Positions 1 to 12,227 of a stretch of 64,000 bases of DNA are shown here, in pieces (position 1 is the first letter of the stretch; each line of letters opens with the position of its first letter). Below the pieces are notes generated by a model. The model was given only the letters and a program-made list of their open reading frames with translations. It ran no database searches and was not told the DNA's origin. The position numbers were made by a program, and so were the translations under genes. Origin of the DNA: Pseudopithomyces maydicus (Eukaryota; Ascomycota; Dothideomycetes; Pleosporales; Didymosphaeriaceae); NCBI GenBank assembly GCA_026873275.1, contig JANTUC010000012.1:1322001-1386000 (forward strand), in the 5' to 3' direction.

Positions 1-177
1 CATGTTCCTGGCCGCTCCACCGTCGCCAGTCCCTCTCTCTCTCTCTCTCTGTAGCGCTTGTAGCTATCCGCTCCGCACCTAGTCCTATTGCTTGCTGCCG
101 CATTTCTGCGCGCTCTGCTCTTGTTTACAATACCATCTACCCACCTAAACCCGCCTTTTTTGTATATACGCACAAAC
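1..177. promoter_or_regulatory. 5' leader of GDB1 with CT microsatellite
   Basis: This short stretch precedes the debranching enzyme start codon. It contains a (CT)n tract at about 33-50 and pyrimidine-rich sequence, common in fungal core promoters and 5' UTRs. No other element is recognised. Confidence 0.4.
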
Positions 178-3100
178 ATGGCTGCAGCACCAAAGACCCA
201 GGATGTCTACCTGCTGCCATTGGCCGATGACGGCGCCCCGAAGGTGGAAGGCCAGTACATCCTCCTGCCGCCGCCCGACAAGGAGCGCCCGTACCACGTC
301 TGCTTCGAGATCCAGGGCACGAGCTCGATATGTCGCCAGGGCAGTCTGTGGGTGAACATCCCCGCAAAAGGCGAGAAGTTCAAGCGTGACCGCTACCGCG
401 AATTCAAGTAGGCTTCATTTCACATGTCACCGCTCCACCGCTCCACCGCCCCGCTGCTAACACGTCGTGCAGGCTGGACCCGGACTTCAATGGCACCATC
501 AAGCATGAAATCCCAATCCACGAGGCAAATGCCTACTCCTTCTACACCACCTACACCCCGCTGCCCCAGTGGTCATTTGCCGATGTCACGCCCACGAAGC
601 CCACCCGCACGCCCACATACTACATTGATGTATGTCCCCGACTCACACTACATGGCGAGCAAGTGCCCATCGAGTCCATCTCGCTGTTCACCTGCCTTTC
701 CAAGTTCATGGGTAGCTATCCCGCCGACTGGAACAACCACCTGAAGGGCATCAGCGAGCGTGGGTACAACATGGTGCACTTCACACCATTGAACATCCGA
801 GGTGAATCCAATTCGCCGTACAGCATCTACGATCAGCATCATTTCGATACGGCCATATTCCCCAATGGCGAGAAGGATGTTGCACACCTCATCCGGAAAA
901 TGCACAAGGACTACAATCTGCTGGCGATGACCGATGTGGTCTGGAACCATACCGCTCACAACAGCAAGTGGCTCGAGGAGCATCCCGAGGCTGGTTACAA
1001 CGTGGACACGGCACCCTGGCTTCGGCCTGCACTTGTACTTGATACAGAGCTTCTTCAGTACAGTCGTGATCTGCGCTCGCTCGGCTTACCGACCAAGATC
1101 ACTAGCCAGGACGACCTGCTAAAGATCATGGAAGGTGTCAAGACGCGTGTGCTTGCAAACGCTAAGCTCTGGCAATTCTACGTCGTGGACAAGGAGAAAG
1201 CCACTGCAGCTGTCGTCAAGTCCTGGACTGCTGGTCAGGTCAACTTCCCAGACGAGAGCTTTAGAGAAGCTGGTCTTCGAGGGCTCGACGCTGTGAAGAA
1301 GTGGTCTTTGAAGCAGAAAGCTGACTGGATTGTTGACCATGCATTCGAAGGTGGTGACAGGTTCGGTGATCGTTATCGCCGCACTGTCGTTCCTGACAGC
1401 GGTGCCGCACTTCTCACTGCCCTCTTCGGTCGATATGATACCAGGACAAGCGACGCTCCTGATGAAAGCAAGGCCGTCGAGGCCATGAACCAGATTGTCG
1501 ATGAGATCAATCTCCACTTTTATCGGGAATACGATACGGACGTGGCCGAAATAATGGAGCAACTCTTCAATCGCATCAAGTATTGTCGCTTGGATGACCA
1601 TGGTCCAAAGATGGGTGAGATCACAGACAGCAGTCCGCTCATCGAGCCATACTTCACCCGCCTACCTCTGAATGAAACCACCAAGAAGCACAACCCCGAG
1701 GCACTCGCACTTGTCAACAACGGTTGGGTATGGGCAGCTGATGCCATGCGAGACAACGCCGGTCCCAAGTCCCGTGCATACCTGAGACGAGAGGTTATTG
1801 TCTGGGGCGATTGCGTTAAGCTTCGCTATGGAAGCGGGCCAGAGGACAACCCTTACCTTTGGGAACACATGGCCAAGTACACCAGATTGATGGCCAAATA
1901 TTTCCAAGGTTTCCGCATTGACAATTGCCATTCAACTCCAATCCATCTCGCTAGCTACATGCTTGACCAGGCCCGCACAGTTAACCCCAACCTGTTTACT
2001 GTGGCTGAGTTGTTCTCTGGGTCGGAAGAGATGGATTTCAAGTTTGTCAAGGAGCTTGGAATCCATGCGCTTATTCGAGAATGTATGCAGGCATGGAGCA
2101 CGCAAGAGCTCAGCAGACTGGTGCACCGACACGGCGGTGTCCCGATTGGCAGCTTCGATACAGATGAGGTTATGAATGCCGACCCTTCGTCAACAACGAT
2201 AAGTCAAGATGGCGCCCGGCGTGTTGTAAAGAAAATCAAGAAGAGTCCAGTACATGCTCTGTTCATGGACTGCACGCACGACAACGAGACACCCGCCCAG
2301 AAGCGCGATGCACGCGACACATTGTCTAGTGCGGCTTTGGTTGCCATGTGTTCATGTGCTACTGGAAGTGTCTTTGGCTTTGATGAAGTCTATCCAGAGC
2401 TCATTGAGCTTGTCCACGAAAAGAGGCCTTACACGTCCATCAACTCCACCGGAGGCCCTGTCAAGCCACAAGCAGGTGAGGGTGGTATCGGTGGCATCAG
2501 GAAGATCCTCAACGGAATCCATGTGGAAATGGGCAAAAAAGGATACGCCGAGACGTATATTCACCACGATAACGAGTATATCACTGTCCACCGGGTCAAT
2601 CCTCGCACGAGGAAAGGCTACTTTTTGATTGCGCATACCGCGTTTCCAGGATACGGCGATGGTAACGGAGGTTTCGGGCCCACGAATCTTCCTGGTACCC
2701 AAGCTAAGTTAATCGGTGCTTGGAATCTTGAGGTTGACAACAGCCCTGAAACACGGAAGGCAGTCATTGGTGACAAGGTATTACGCGGCTTGCCCAGCCA
2801 AACCAAAGATATCCAGGGTGTAATTGTTGAATCCTCGGGCGATTCCACTACGATCCGCATTCCTGATAAATTCCCCCTGGAAGCATCGCACTTTTTGAAA
2901 CATCGGTTCCTTCGGCTGAGCACGACGACGGTCTCGACAAGTTCGTCACCTCGGGTGCTCGCGAAGCATTCAGCAAGTGCACTCTTACAGATCTCAACCA
3001 CATCTTGTACCGCTGCGACCCCGAGGAGCGAGATGGTTCTGACGGCCAGGACGGTGCTTACAACGTTCCCGGGCACGGATCTCTGGTCTACGCCGGTCTG

Positions 3101-4891
3101 CAGGGTTGGTGGAGTTGCTTGCGCGGTATCGTAGAGGAGAACAACCTTGGCCACCCACTGTGCAACCATCTTCGAGAAGGTCAATGGGCATTGGACTATT
3201 GCGTTGGTCGATTGCAGCGCCTTGCAAAGAAAGAACAGTACAATGGTATTGCAGGGCCGGCTGATTGGCTGGAGAAACGCTGCAACAGAATCCGCCAAAT
3301 TCCCAGTTTCCTTCTTCCTAGATCCTTTGCTATGGTCATCCAGACTGCTTATAACGCCGCTGTGGATCGCGCTATCGAGCTCATGGGTGAGAATGTCCGC
3401 AACGGTCCAGCTTTCCTGCGCAGCCTTTCGCTTGTCAGTGTGCAAATGACGGGCCTCATGAACTCGACTTCACTTTGGGCCAACAAGAGCGTTCCTAGTA
3501 TGGCCGCTGGTCTCCCTCACTTTGCGAACGACTGGGCTCGTTGTTGGGGTCGTGATATCTGTATCTCGGCTCGTGGTCTTCTTATGGGTACGGGCCGTTA
3601 CGATGACGCGAAAGAGCACATTTTGGCCTTTGCAAGTGTGGTCAAGCACGGGATGATTCCAAATCTTCTCAGCAGCGGCAAGCTTCCGCGTTACAATTCC
3701 AGGGACTCTGTGTGGTTTTTTACGCAAAACATACAAGATTACACCAAGATCGTTCCAGGTGGCCGAAGTCTGCTCCAAGAAAAGGCACCAAGGCGCTTCC
3801 TACCTTACGACGACACTTGGTTTCCGTGGGATGACAAGCGAGCTTACTCGCAATCGTCAACTATCGAGGATGTCATTCAGGAGATCTTGCAACGGCATGC
3901 CACTGGACTTGAATTCCGAGAGTACGATGCTGGGCCCAACATTGACAGTCAAATGAAGGACGAGGGCTTCAATATCAGTGTGCAGCCGGACTGGGAGACG
4001 GGTATGATCTTCGGTGGTAATCAATCGAACTGTGGTACGTGGATGGACAAGATGGGCGAAAGTGAGAAGGCTGGCAGCAAAGGAGTGCCTGGTACGCCTC
4101 GTGATGGCGCTCCTGTGGAGATCATTGGCATGCTGTACAGCTGTCTTAACTGGGTGGCCGACTTGCATGACGCAGGAGACTACAAGTACGAAGGTGTGAC
4201 ACTCGACGATGGCACGAAGGCAATCTCTTTCCGCGCATGGGCCGACAAGATCAAAGCAAACTTTGAACGCACATTCTACATCCCGCGCACACCTGAGGAG
4301 GACAAGAATTACGATGTCAACACGAAGATCATCAACCGCCGCGGCATCTACAAGGACACCTACCGCGGCGGCAAGGAGTACGAGGACTACCAACTCCGCC
4401 CCAACTTCAGCATCGCCATGACAGTAGCCCCCCAACTATTCGACCCAGACCACGCCCTTTACGCCCTCGAAGTCGCAGACAAAAACCTCCTCGGCCCCGT
4501 CGGCATGAAAACCCTCGACCCCTCCGACTACAACTACCGCCCCTTCTACATCAACAGCGAAGACTCAACCGACTTCCACACCTCAAAGGGCCGCAACTAC
4601 CACCAGGGCCCCGAGTGGGGCTGGCCGCTGGGTTACCACTGCCGCGCGCTGCTCAAGTTCGACCTCCAGCGCAGGAAGACGCCAGAGGAGCGCGTCGAGA
4701 GTTACCAGCAGGTGACGAGGCGCATGGCGGGCATGATGCGCCAGATCGACGAGTCGCCCTGGGCCGGGCTTACGGAGCTGAGCCAGAAGGATGGCGCGTT
4801 TTGCGGTGATAGTTGTCCGACGCAGGCGTGGTCGGCTAGTTGCTTGATCGATGTGTTTCAGGATGCTTGGGAGTATGAGAGGGGGAATTAG
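178..4891 (+). CDS. GDB1: Glycogen debranching enzyme (GH13-type transferase + GH133 glucosidase), frameshifted
   Basis: Bifunctional cytosolic enzyme that removes glycogen branches: 4-alpha-glucanotransferase, then amylo-alpha-1,6-glucosidase. Exons 178-407 and 473-4891; the intron is gtaggc...cag and joins a split Lys codon. The ATG at 178 opens a good N-terminus (MAAAPKTQDVYLLPL). The N-terminal half has the GH13-like motifs GFRIDNCHSTP (about residue 557, nucleophile Asp), TVAELFSG (about 586, acid/base Glu) and FMDCTHDNETP (about 674). The C-terminal half has the glucosidase signatures DWARCWGRDICIS and DWETGMIFGGNQSNCGTW. The frame changes within C5 at 2873-2877. Six C would give the family-like DKFPPGSIALFET and join both halves into about 1549 aa, normal for fungal Gdb1. 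I read this as a one-base assembly contraction, not a pseudogene. Confidence 0.95.
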
Positions 4892-6578
4892 AAGGAGGTG
4901 TGGGTGGATTGGAGTGTGATGGGATGGGAGAGTGCCGGACTGCGCCGGAGAGTTTGACGATGATAAAATAGTATACGTATGCGCATAGAGTAGATACCTC
5001 CCTCGTAAAAGTTGATATTCTTGTTCTTCTTTTCTACACACGTTACATACATACATACATACATTCATACACACGTACATACACATGGCATGTTGAACAT
5101 CGATCGCGCAGAAACTCCATTTAGCCTATAGACTATCACGCACTTTCTCACGATGTACCTATGTGTGTATGTATCTTCCTCGTCATTATTACTACCGATT
5201 ACAACAGGATAGGAATAGATCGAAGTATGAGTGAGGAACCGGATTATAGAACCAAATTATAGGGATGCGGGGTGTGAGTAGCGTGGGGTCTTGTGCCACT
5301 ATGGTAATTAGTCTGGCCACTAGATACTTTCACCCCAATGAAGTGCTTTGCATGTGAAAGGGGTATGTAAGTATAGTATGTGGAAATCGCCAGTGTAGGT
5401 CCAGTCGGAATTGGTCGCTTCTATGGGTGAGCTATCAGATGGTTTAGTTTTCCCGTGAACTATATATATACATGAGTAGTCCGTCTCCTGTTTCGCATGT
5501 GCCTAGCTAGCTATCTAATGAAATTGAGAACCTTAACAACCACCGGTGGGTGGATTTGGATTTGAAAACGAGACACTGGTCTATGGGAAAATAGGGGGAG
5601 TCTCGAACTCTTTCTTGGGTCCAGGCTAGATAAGGCTCACTCACCGTGTCAATGATGTATGTAGATATAATCCTGTGAAACTGTGCTCTGGGGCACTAGC
5701 GACTCTGAAACGCTGGCTTATATTATTATCTTAGCCAAACTGTGAGTAAATATGAGTAGACTATTGCAAGTCTTGTCACGAGATATGGCTTGGTGAATCA
5801 CGCCTTATGGCATGCGAGCCTACTGTGCGTGTATGTATGAATCAATCGAATATTTTTCAATCTTTACACCATGTACGTACGAACATTTTTCAACCATCAC
5901 AAGAGGGGACGGCAGCTATTTTCCAACCATTTTCACCTAGTCAACTATTCTGCTGCTAACTTTTTCCAAAAACCCAAACATGTATGTGTGTATGCTAAAA
6001 GCTGAACAAACTCTGGCCTAAGCTTTGCACCGGGTGTTTGAGAAAGGAAAACATAGTCCTCGTCTGCGATTAAGAATGGTATTTGCGATAGTTATGGCTT
6101 AGCTGGTTCTCTTGTTCTGTCGCCGTATTTTCTTCAGGCTTCCAATTAACGTCGCCAGGAACTGTACAGGTCATTCCGACACCAGCTAAAGACAATCCAG
6201 ACGCAACGGATCCAATAACAATGAATACCAGAACAATACACCCAACATGAGAGGGCGGCCGTATTTCCATTTTTCAAGCTCGCAGACAGTATTGCGAGAA
6301 ACTCAATCTGCGTGGGTCTATCCTTTACCATCTTCTGGGACATGTAGTCCCGTTTCATAACGTCTCGTTTACATGATACTCTGCCCTACCTATGTAAATT
6401 CCCAGTCCGTACCACCTTCCTGGTCGATCTATCTACGAGGACTATATTGGCCGTTTTTGAACTCCGTGGTGCGAATTTCACGCTGATTTTTAGACTGGGC
6501 GACTCCTCGGGCGTTGATAAACATTTTAGCACCGATGTTTCATATTTCGTTTTTCACTTATCAATTCTTGATATTTTT
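4892..6578. other. Gene-free spacer downstream of GDB1
   Basis: No convincing gene is present. The stretch holds a (CATA)n-rich tract at about 5045-5087 just after GDB1, scattered TATA-rich sequence, and at about 6503-6540 two weak matches to the repeat motif described next (a reverse-like CTCCTCGGGCGTTGATAAA and a forward-like TTTTAGCACCGATG). Short ORFs here have no recognisable coding character. Confidence 0.5.
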
Positions 6579-8577
6579 CACTGCAATCTTTAGCGTCTGC
6601 GAGGTGTTTGGGCGGCTGCGCCTGGTGAGGCCAATTTGCGGGGTGGGTTGGGGTGATTGGCTCCTGACATCGGAAGATATTTCAGCCTCGATTTGGAAAG
6701 TCAGCGCAAAAGGTGTCGCGTCAATACGACCACGACGGCGTAAAAACTAGGTGGCAAAAAGACGTCTCCCCCACTAGACAGCGTAAAAAAGGTGACGTAT
6801 GAAAAGCTTAGGGTTCGTAAAAAAGGTTGCTGGATCATCAATGGACCGATCCGGATTTCAGCCTCAGTACTCGCGCCTGCACTGCAATCTTAGCCCGGGC
6901 GAGGAGTTGCAAATGTCTGGGCAAGCCATGTGATCAGATAAGCAAACTGCAATTGCATCAACTCCCATTTTTCGTGTATATGGTCGAAGAAAGCAATGGA
7001 CCGTGGCTCTCAATATGCTACTGAGCTCATGTATGTATTGATAGGGCAGTGGTAATTTGATTATGATCTTCACTCTTGCGATGAGACCATATTGTAATCG
7101 GTGGATGTAGAAAGGTGATATATGATAGGTGAATTTTGATTAGTATACGACCCGTCTGCATCGACGCAGCAATCTTTATCTCCGGTGAGGCGTTTTGACT
7201 AGTTTGAGTTGTAGGGTTTGTTGTATGGCTGGCTTATGCTGTGGTACTGGGAACTCGCATTGACTACACATTGTACTGCAATTTCAACCTTGGCGAGGAG
7301 TTTTAAGGTTCTGAGCATGTCGTGCTGTCTAAGAGGGAGACTGCAATTGCGCATCAGCTGGCTTATGTTGTAGTACCAAGGGACTTGATCTTGCATATGT
7401 ATTACGGACTCTAACTTGCATATTGCACTGCAATCTTAACCCCGGCGAGGAGGTCTGTTCAGGTCAAGGGATATATATAGTGTATATTGATTGGTCCCTA
7501 ATTCCTTATACCTACTACAAACTTTAGTGCTGATGTTCAATGGTAAAAGTCAAGTAGCACAATAAATTGTATGGTTGGCGTCTGATGTCGTGCAAGACGT
7601 AAGCAAACACTGTTGTGTGCACTTTCATGTTGCTAAACACGTAACCACCCTGTAATCTATAGCACCGACAAGAAGTTCCAGGTTTCAACCAAGTCATATG
7701 AGGTTTACAGTTTAGTTGAGGTGTATTCTGGTTCTATCAGGGAGTGAGCAAGCGTTAGTTGGAGAAAGTTCCTAGTACGAAAGGATTGTAATACAAGCGA
7801 ATACTATTGACATAATCCACGTGATTAATGTACACAATGTAGTACAGCTGGCTGAGCAAGTGTGCTCCTCGTCGGCGCTAGAGATTGCAGTGTTTATCGT
7901 TTTATCATACTTCAGATGAAAGCAATGTCCTGTACCACCGTATGACTTTACTTAACAATGAAATATTTGGCGCCGGTGAGGAGTCTTTGGCTATGTCTTT
8001 TCCATTTGATTGACTTGTGTCGTAATATAGCACCCCTTGTAGCCTCATAATGCTCATAAAGCCTTACAGCACTGTGATTATTAGCCTTGAAGAAAGGTTC
8101 TGCTCGGTATCAGTCTATGAACCATTATAGTGAGGGTCTGATCAGATCATTCCAAAGCAGATAGTTCCTAAAATTATACATGTCGTAAACCTAGCCAGAT
8201 CCCTGAACACTGCAATTCTTCGCCGCGACGAGGAGTTAGTTACCCCTGATTAATCAAACCATTGGCATCTATTGTGGTACAGAACGCTTTCAGCCTCGCA
8301 ATGCTCACGAAGCCTTACAACACTGCAATCCTTGGCCGTGAAGAAAAGTTTTACTCAAATGATGTGGTCTTTTCGATTGCATGCATTTATGATCTTCAAT
8401 GCTGTTCTTGTACAATTCGCAACAAAAAGGGTATGTTTGCTATTGTTTAAACGCCGTGCAAGTATGCTTCATATTAACTCTTTTGTAGAGATAAAGCTGA
8501 AGTGATTGATGATTATTCATGCATTGAGCTGCTACCTATAGAGTTCATTCCCCTCGTGGGCGCTAAAGATTGCAGTG
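6579..8577. repeat. Decayed array of a 28-30 bp motif, forward and inverted copies
   Basis: Twelve related copies are visible with consensus CACTGCAATCTTTAGC then about GCCGGCGAGGAGTT. Forward copies start near 6579, 6880, 7166, 7274, 7426, 7648, 7954, 8070, 8208 and 8321; reverse copies lie at 7865-7892 and 8550-8577. The first (6579) and last (8577) are in opposite orientation and share a perfect 17-bp inverted match, CACTGCAATCTTTAGCG. Some neighbours share longer units: GCTGGCTTATG with TGTRGTAC recurs at about 7228 and 7360, and AGCCTC, AATGCTCA and AAGCCTTACA precede the copies at 8070 and 8321. Copy spacing is about 108-301 bp. Differences are largely C/T and G/A, consistent with repeat-induced point mutation. 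No ORF is associated. I do not recognise the family; it could be a degenerate minisatellite or a nested MITE-like element. Confidence 0.75.
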
Positions 8578-9164
8578 TCGTCGGCCCGATGGCGTAACGT
8601 CCGACCATTGAATAAGTTAGAGGCTTGCCTAATCAGTTTTCTCGTCACGAAGAACGTACTCGTGAACTGACTTCTGTCAACCGGAGTCACCTTTTCAAAG
8701 TCCTACTCGGTCCATCACATCCAACATTTTCAACCTACTCAAGGCTCACGAAACACAACCTTCGCAAAATCGAGATCTCCATATCAACACTTTGTCGCTA
8801 AGCGTTACACACTCAAACCGAACTCTCGCACACTCGCCTGCCTATACATGAATATCGCTCTCCCCTTCCCACCCCTTCAACCCCCACTGTGCAATTACAA
8901 AATCTTTGCTTCTCCAGCGCCAAAAAAGAAAAGCATCTGGAAGCTCAAGTCCCTAAGAATGATTGATCGACGAACCCTGCAAAGATAGAAACGCCCAAAA
9001 CACCCACCCTGCAAAACAACAACACCCTCATTACGATACGATACGAAACGAACCAACCATGATGGACACCCCCTTCCAGATAGAAATATACGTTTATGTA
9101 TGCGCCGCCAAACGCCGGTCCAATGATTTTTCGCTCGCGCCGTCGATTTGATTCTCACTCAACG
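8578..9164. other. Spacer downstream of CHK2-like gene
   Basis: This lies between the repeat array and the 3' end of the minus-strand kinase. It is A/C-rich, with an ACGATACGATACGAAACGAA stretch at about 9033-9053. It probably includes the kinase 3' UTR. No gene is seen. Confidence 0.4.
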
Positions 9165-11369
9165 TTAAGCATCGCCCGCCCCAGGAGTGACGTTAGCCTC
9201 CTCGAGGTATACGGACTGATCCTCGGTATCGTAGAGTTGCTGGTCGCCCTTGCCGCCCATCTGGATGAACTCATCTGGATCCCTGTTCGCAGCGGGGACA
9301 TCTTCCTTCTTCACGCCGTTCTTCGGCTTCTCCTTGTTCTTCTCGTAGACCTTGACGGCCTGCTGGCCCTCGCCGCCCTCGATGACCCTGCTAACCTTGA
9401 TGTCGTTTATGGACGACAGCAACGTGCGCTCGCGGAAGATCTTGCGCTTGGAGAAATCCAGGCCGGCGATTGCGCCTGTGAGCCCATCGGTGCTATCGTA
9501 GGGACTGATTTCCGTTTGGGTGGTCCACGGGTGTTGGAGGCATTGGTCGATGGTGATGCGTGCGTCGACGTCGACGGTCAACATGCGGTCGATCAGGTCG
9601 AGGGCTGGGTCGCCGACTGAGTCCCAGTAGGGCGATGGGTAGTCGAAGCGTCCCATCTTGATCTGTTGGGAAAGTGTGTATGGGTTCTCGGCGCTATAGA
9701 GTTCGTCGGAGAAAGGCGGGAAGCCGCACAAACATATGTACAGGACGACTCCGAGCGACCACACATCGACTGCACGGGTGTACCGTCGGTGGTTGGAGCT
9801 TTCCAGGATTTCTGGGGCAACGTCTACAAATAATTAGTGAACGTCATCACGACAGGGCCGATGGACTCACATGATGGTGTTCCGCACAAGGTTGTGGTAA
9901 ATGACTCCTCGCCGATAATCTTGGCCAGTCCAAAATCAGCAAGCTTCACTGATAGGTTCTTGTCTGTGAGCAAGATATTCTCTGGTTTGATGTCGCGGTG
10001 GACGATATTGCGTTCGTGCTGTACATGTAAGTAGAGATCGCCAAACCGGGACAGACAGACTCACGAGGTACTTGACGCCCTGGAACAGCTGCACGAACAC
10101 CTTTCGCGCTTCCGCCTCGGTCAATTTCTGTTTCATAACAATCCAGTTGAAAAGCTCGCCCTCTGGAGCTAATTCAAGCACAAGATACACTCCGTCCGCT
10201 TCATTAAAGGTGTCTTTCAGACAGAGTAACGTAGGATGGCTGACGCTCATGAGCACGGCGATTTCTTGCTGAAGACCATCTACTTTGGACTTCTCTCCCG
10301 GCCCAGTACGCGTCTCGAATTTCTTCACGGCGTACCGAATGCCACTGTTCTTCTCCACGCACAGGTAGACGGAGGCGAAATGACCCTTGCCCAATTGCTC
10401 TTGTATAGTGTATTGTTGTCGGAAGCCATTGGTATCGCGGTGCGCAGGGTATCTAAATATGAATCGAGCCTCATCGAGTATACTTATTTCATCGCCCTCC
10501 TGCAATTCGCGTCTCTTGTTGCGACCAACAATAGTATCGTTCACGTAAGTGCCATTGCCGGACAAGTCCTCCAGGACGGCAATCGCATCGCCACCCTTGT
10601 TTTCGGGAAACAGCAGGCAGTGTCGGTTCGAGACGGTGGGCGACTGTAATTGACGATCTGCACCGCATCAGAGACAGGTCCGAAGTATAAGTGTCGACGT
10701 GCACTTACCGCATTCGGGGTGTCGTCCAATGAGGTAGCCACCAGAAGTCACACCATGGTCTGTTTTTTCCTGCTCGTAATCCTCCTCTTGCTTTTTAAAC
10801 TGCTTCGCTGGGACCTTCTCACTGCCTGAAGTGTTCCCGAGTTTATCGGAAGAGACCGGGCAAGCTGAGCGACGGCGCAAGACGAGCACATCTCCAGACT
10901 GGGCGTCTAGGGGCACCAAATAGCCCCACACACCTTCGGCTTCTTCATCGTCGACTGCATAGAAGCGATTGTTGGGCGAATATACGAACTGCGAGAAGGG
11001 CTGGGTGTCCTGCGGCGGTGAAGACAGGCCGCCGTTAGCGCCGCCTACGGTACGCGGAGGAGTTCGGAAGCCGCCGCGCTGAGAAGCATCGCTCGAGGCC
11101 TTGTTCGGGGGTCACGGTACCCTCCTTGAACTCGTCGGTCGCGGTCGACTCCTTGTGGGTGACTGGAGACGGCAGCGGGCCTTGCTTCAGGTGAGCATGG
11201 CGGTCTTGGGGCGAGAGATTACGCTCTGACCGGCGAGGCTTCTTGGGCTCGACTTGCTCGCCTTGCGAAAGCTGTGGGGTAGCACTGTCAGCCTGCGATT
11301 GCCTAGCCAGTGGACTGGCAGACCCAAACGTACACGGCCTCGCTTGAGTTGGCTTTTCTCCGAAGCCAT
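9165..11369 (-). CDS. CHK2: FHA-domain checkpoint kinase, Chk2/Rad53/Cds1 type, with one frame break
   Basis: DNA-damage and replication checkpoint serine/threonine kinase. Exons in gene order: 11334-11369, 10709-11292, 10065-10657, 9871-10018 and 9165-9823, all with GT-AG introns. The N-terminus has TQ/SQ sites (DTQPFSQF), as in phosphorylated Chk2 leaders. An FHA domain follows (GGYLIGRHPECD, SNRHC, LEDLSGNGTYVND), then a kinase domain with GKGHFASVYL, VAIK-like YAVKKFE, HRDIKPENIL, ADFGLAK, CGTPSYVAPEI and DVWSLGVVLY. The frame changes at the C5 run at 11107-11111 (G on the plus strand); either one base too many or two too few there restores TVTP-NKASSDASQRGG. The exon sum is one base over a multiple of three, which fits both options. 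About 673 aa. The tail (EGGEGQQAVKVYEKNKEK) is hydrophilic. Confidence 0.9.
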
Positions 11370-12227
11370 GGTGATGAAGTGTTCTTGGGCGGGGCGATGA
11401 ACGGTCAAGGTTGCTCGGTTAGGGAGCCGTGCAACGCGTGTAGGGCATATCTCGGGCGGAACTGGGTTGGAAGATGGTGTTGATAGCAGATGGCTGCCTC
11501 ATAGGGTGGTGATGGTGCCTCGACGGCTTTAGGCTCGCCAAGGCCCAGATCAGCACGTCCAGGGCTCCGCATCTCGTGCACGCGGGGATCTCAGCTCCTC
11601 GTCCCGGCACCCTTCCGTTGCAAACATGTCCAATCAATGCTACGACCTGCATTACACATCACTGTCACAAGGTTTTCACAAGTTGTTGGCACATCGTATC
11701 GAGTTCTAGGCCCTGTCAAACGTTGGTGCATCGAGCACCCTTCGCCTATTTGTTGGGCAGCCCAACCGGTGCTTGAAGCAGTGCTTTTTAAATTCATCTA
11801 TATTGCTATGCACTATCGACCAACTTCGTCCTGCCATCAAAGAGTTTGGCACTTCTCAGACTTTCGTCATGAGCAGACCCTAGTAGTACCCACAACGGCA
11901 GGAAAATCTGGTGGCAACCCTGATGTGACGTATCTGGCTCCCGATGTTCCTATCTAATCCGATCCACTGCAACGGGTTTCTAAGCAAGACACGATCGCCC
12001 AGAATTACCACCATCTATCGTCACGTAAGGCACGTCCATTGTCAATTCTCACTAGCAACTTTCTTCTCGTGGATGACGCGTCGCGCATCAAACGCCAACT
12101 CACGTGCTGATGTGCCAAGCTTGGTCTCACTAACCTGAAGAGGCCTTCACCAGGCACCCGCACGCCATTAAGAGACCCTTGGTAACATGATTCGCTCTTT
12201 GACATCACTCGTGCAGATCCTCCAAGG
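11370..12227. promoter_or_regulatory. Divergent promoter region between the Chk2-like gene and ATG10
   Basis: The two flanking genes are transcribed away from this 858-bp spacer, so it probably carries both promoters. No gene or obvious repeat is visible. Confidence 0.4.

Noticed and set aside
6579..8577. The repeat array as a CRISPR-like locus or a tRNA array
   Set aside because: Repeats are imperfect, mixed in orientation and irregularly spaced, in a eukaryotic genome; no tRNA A/B boxes fit.
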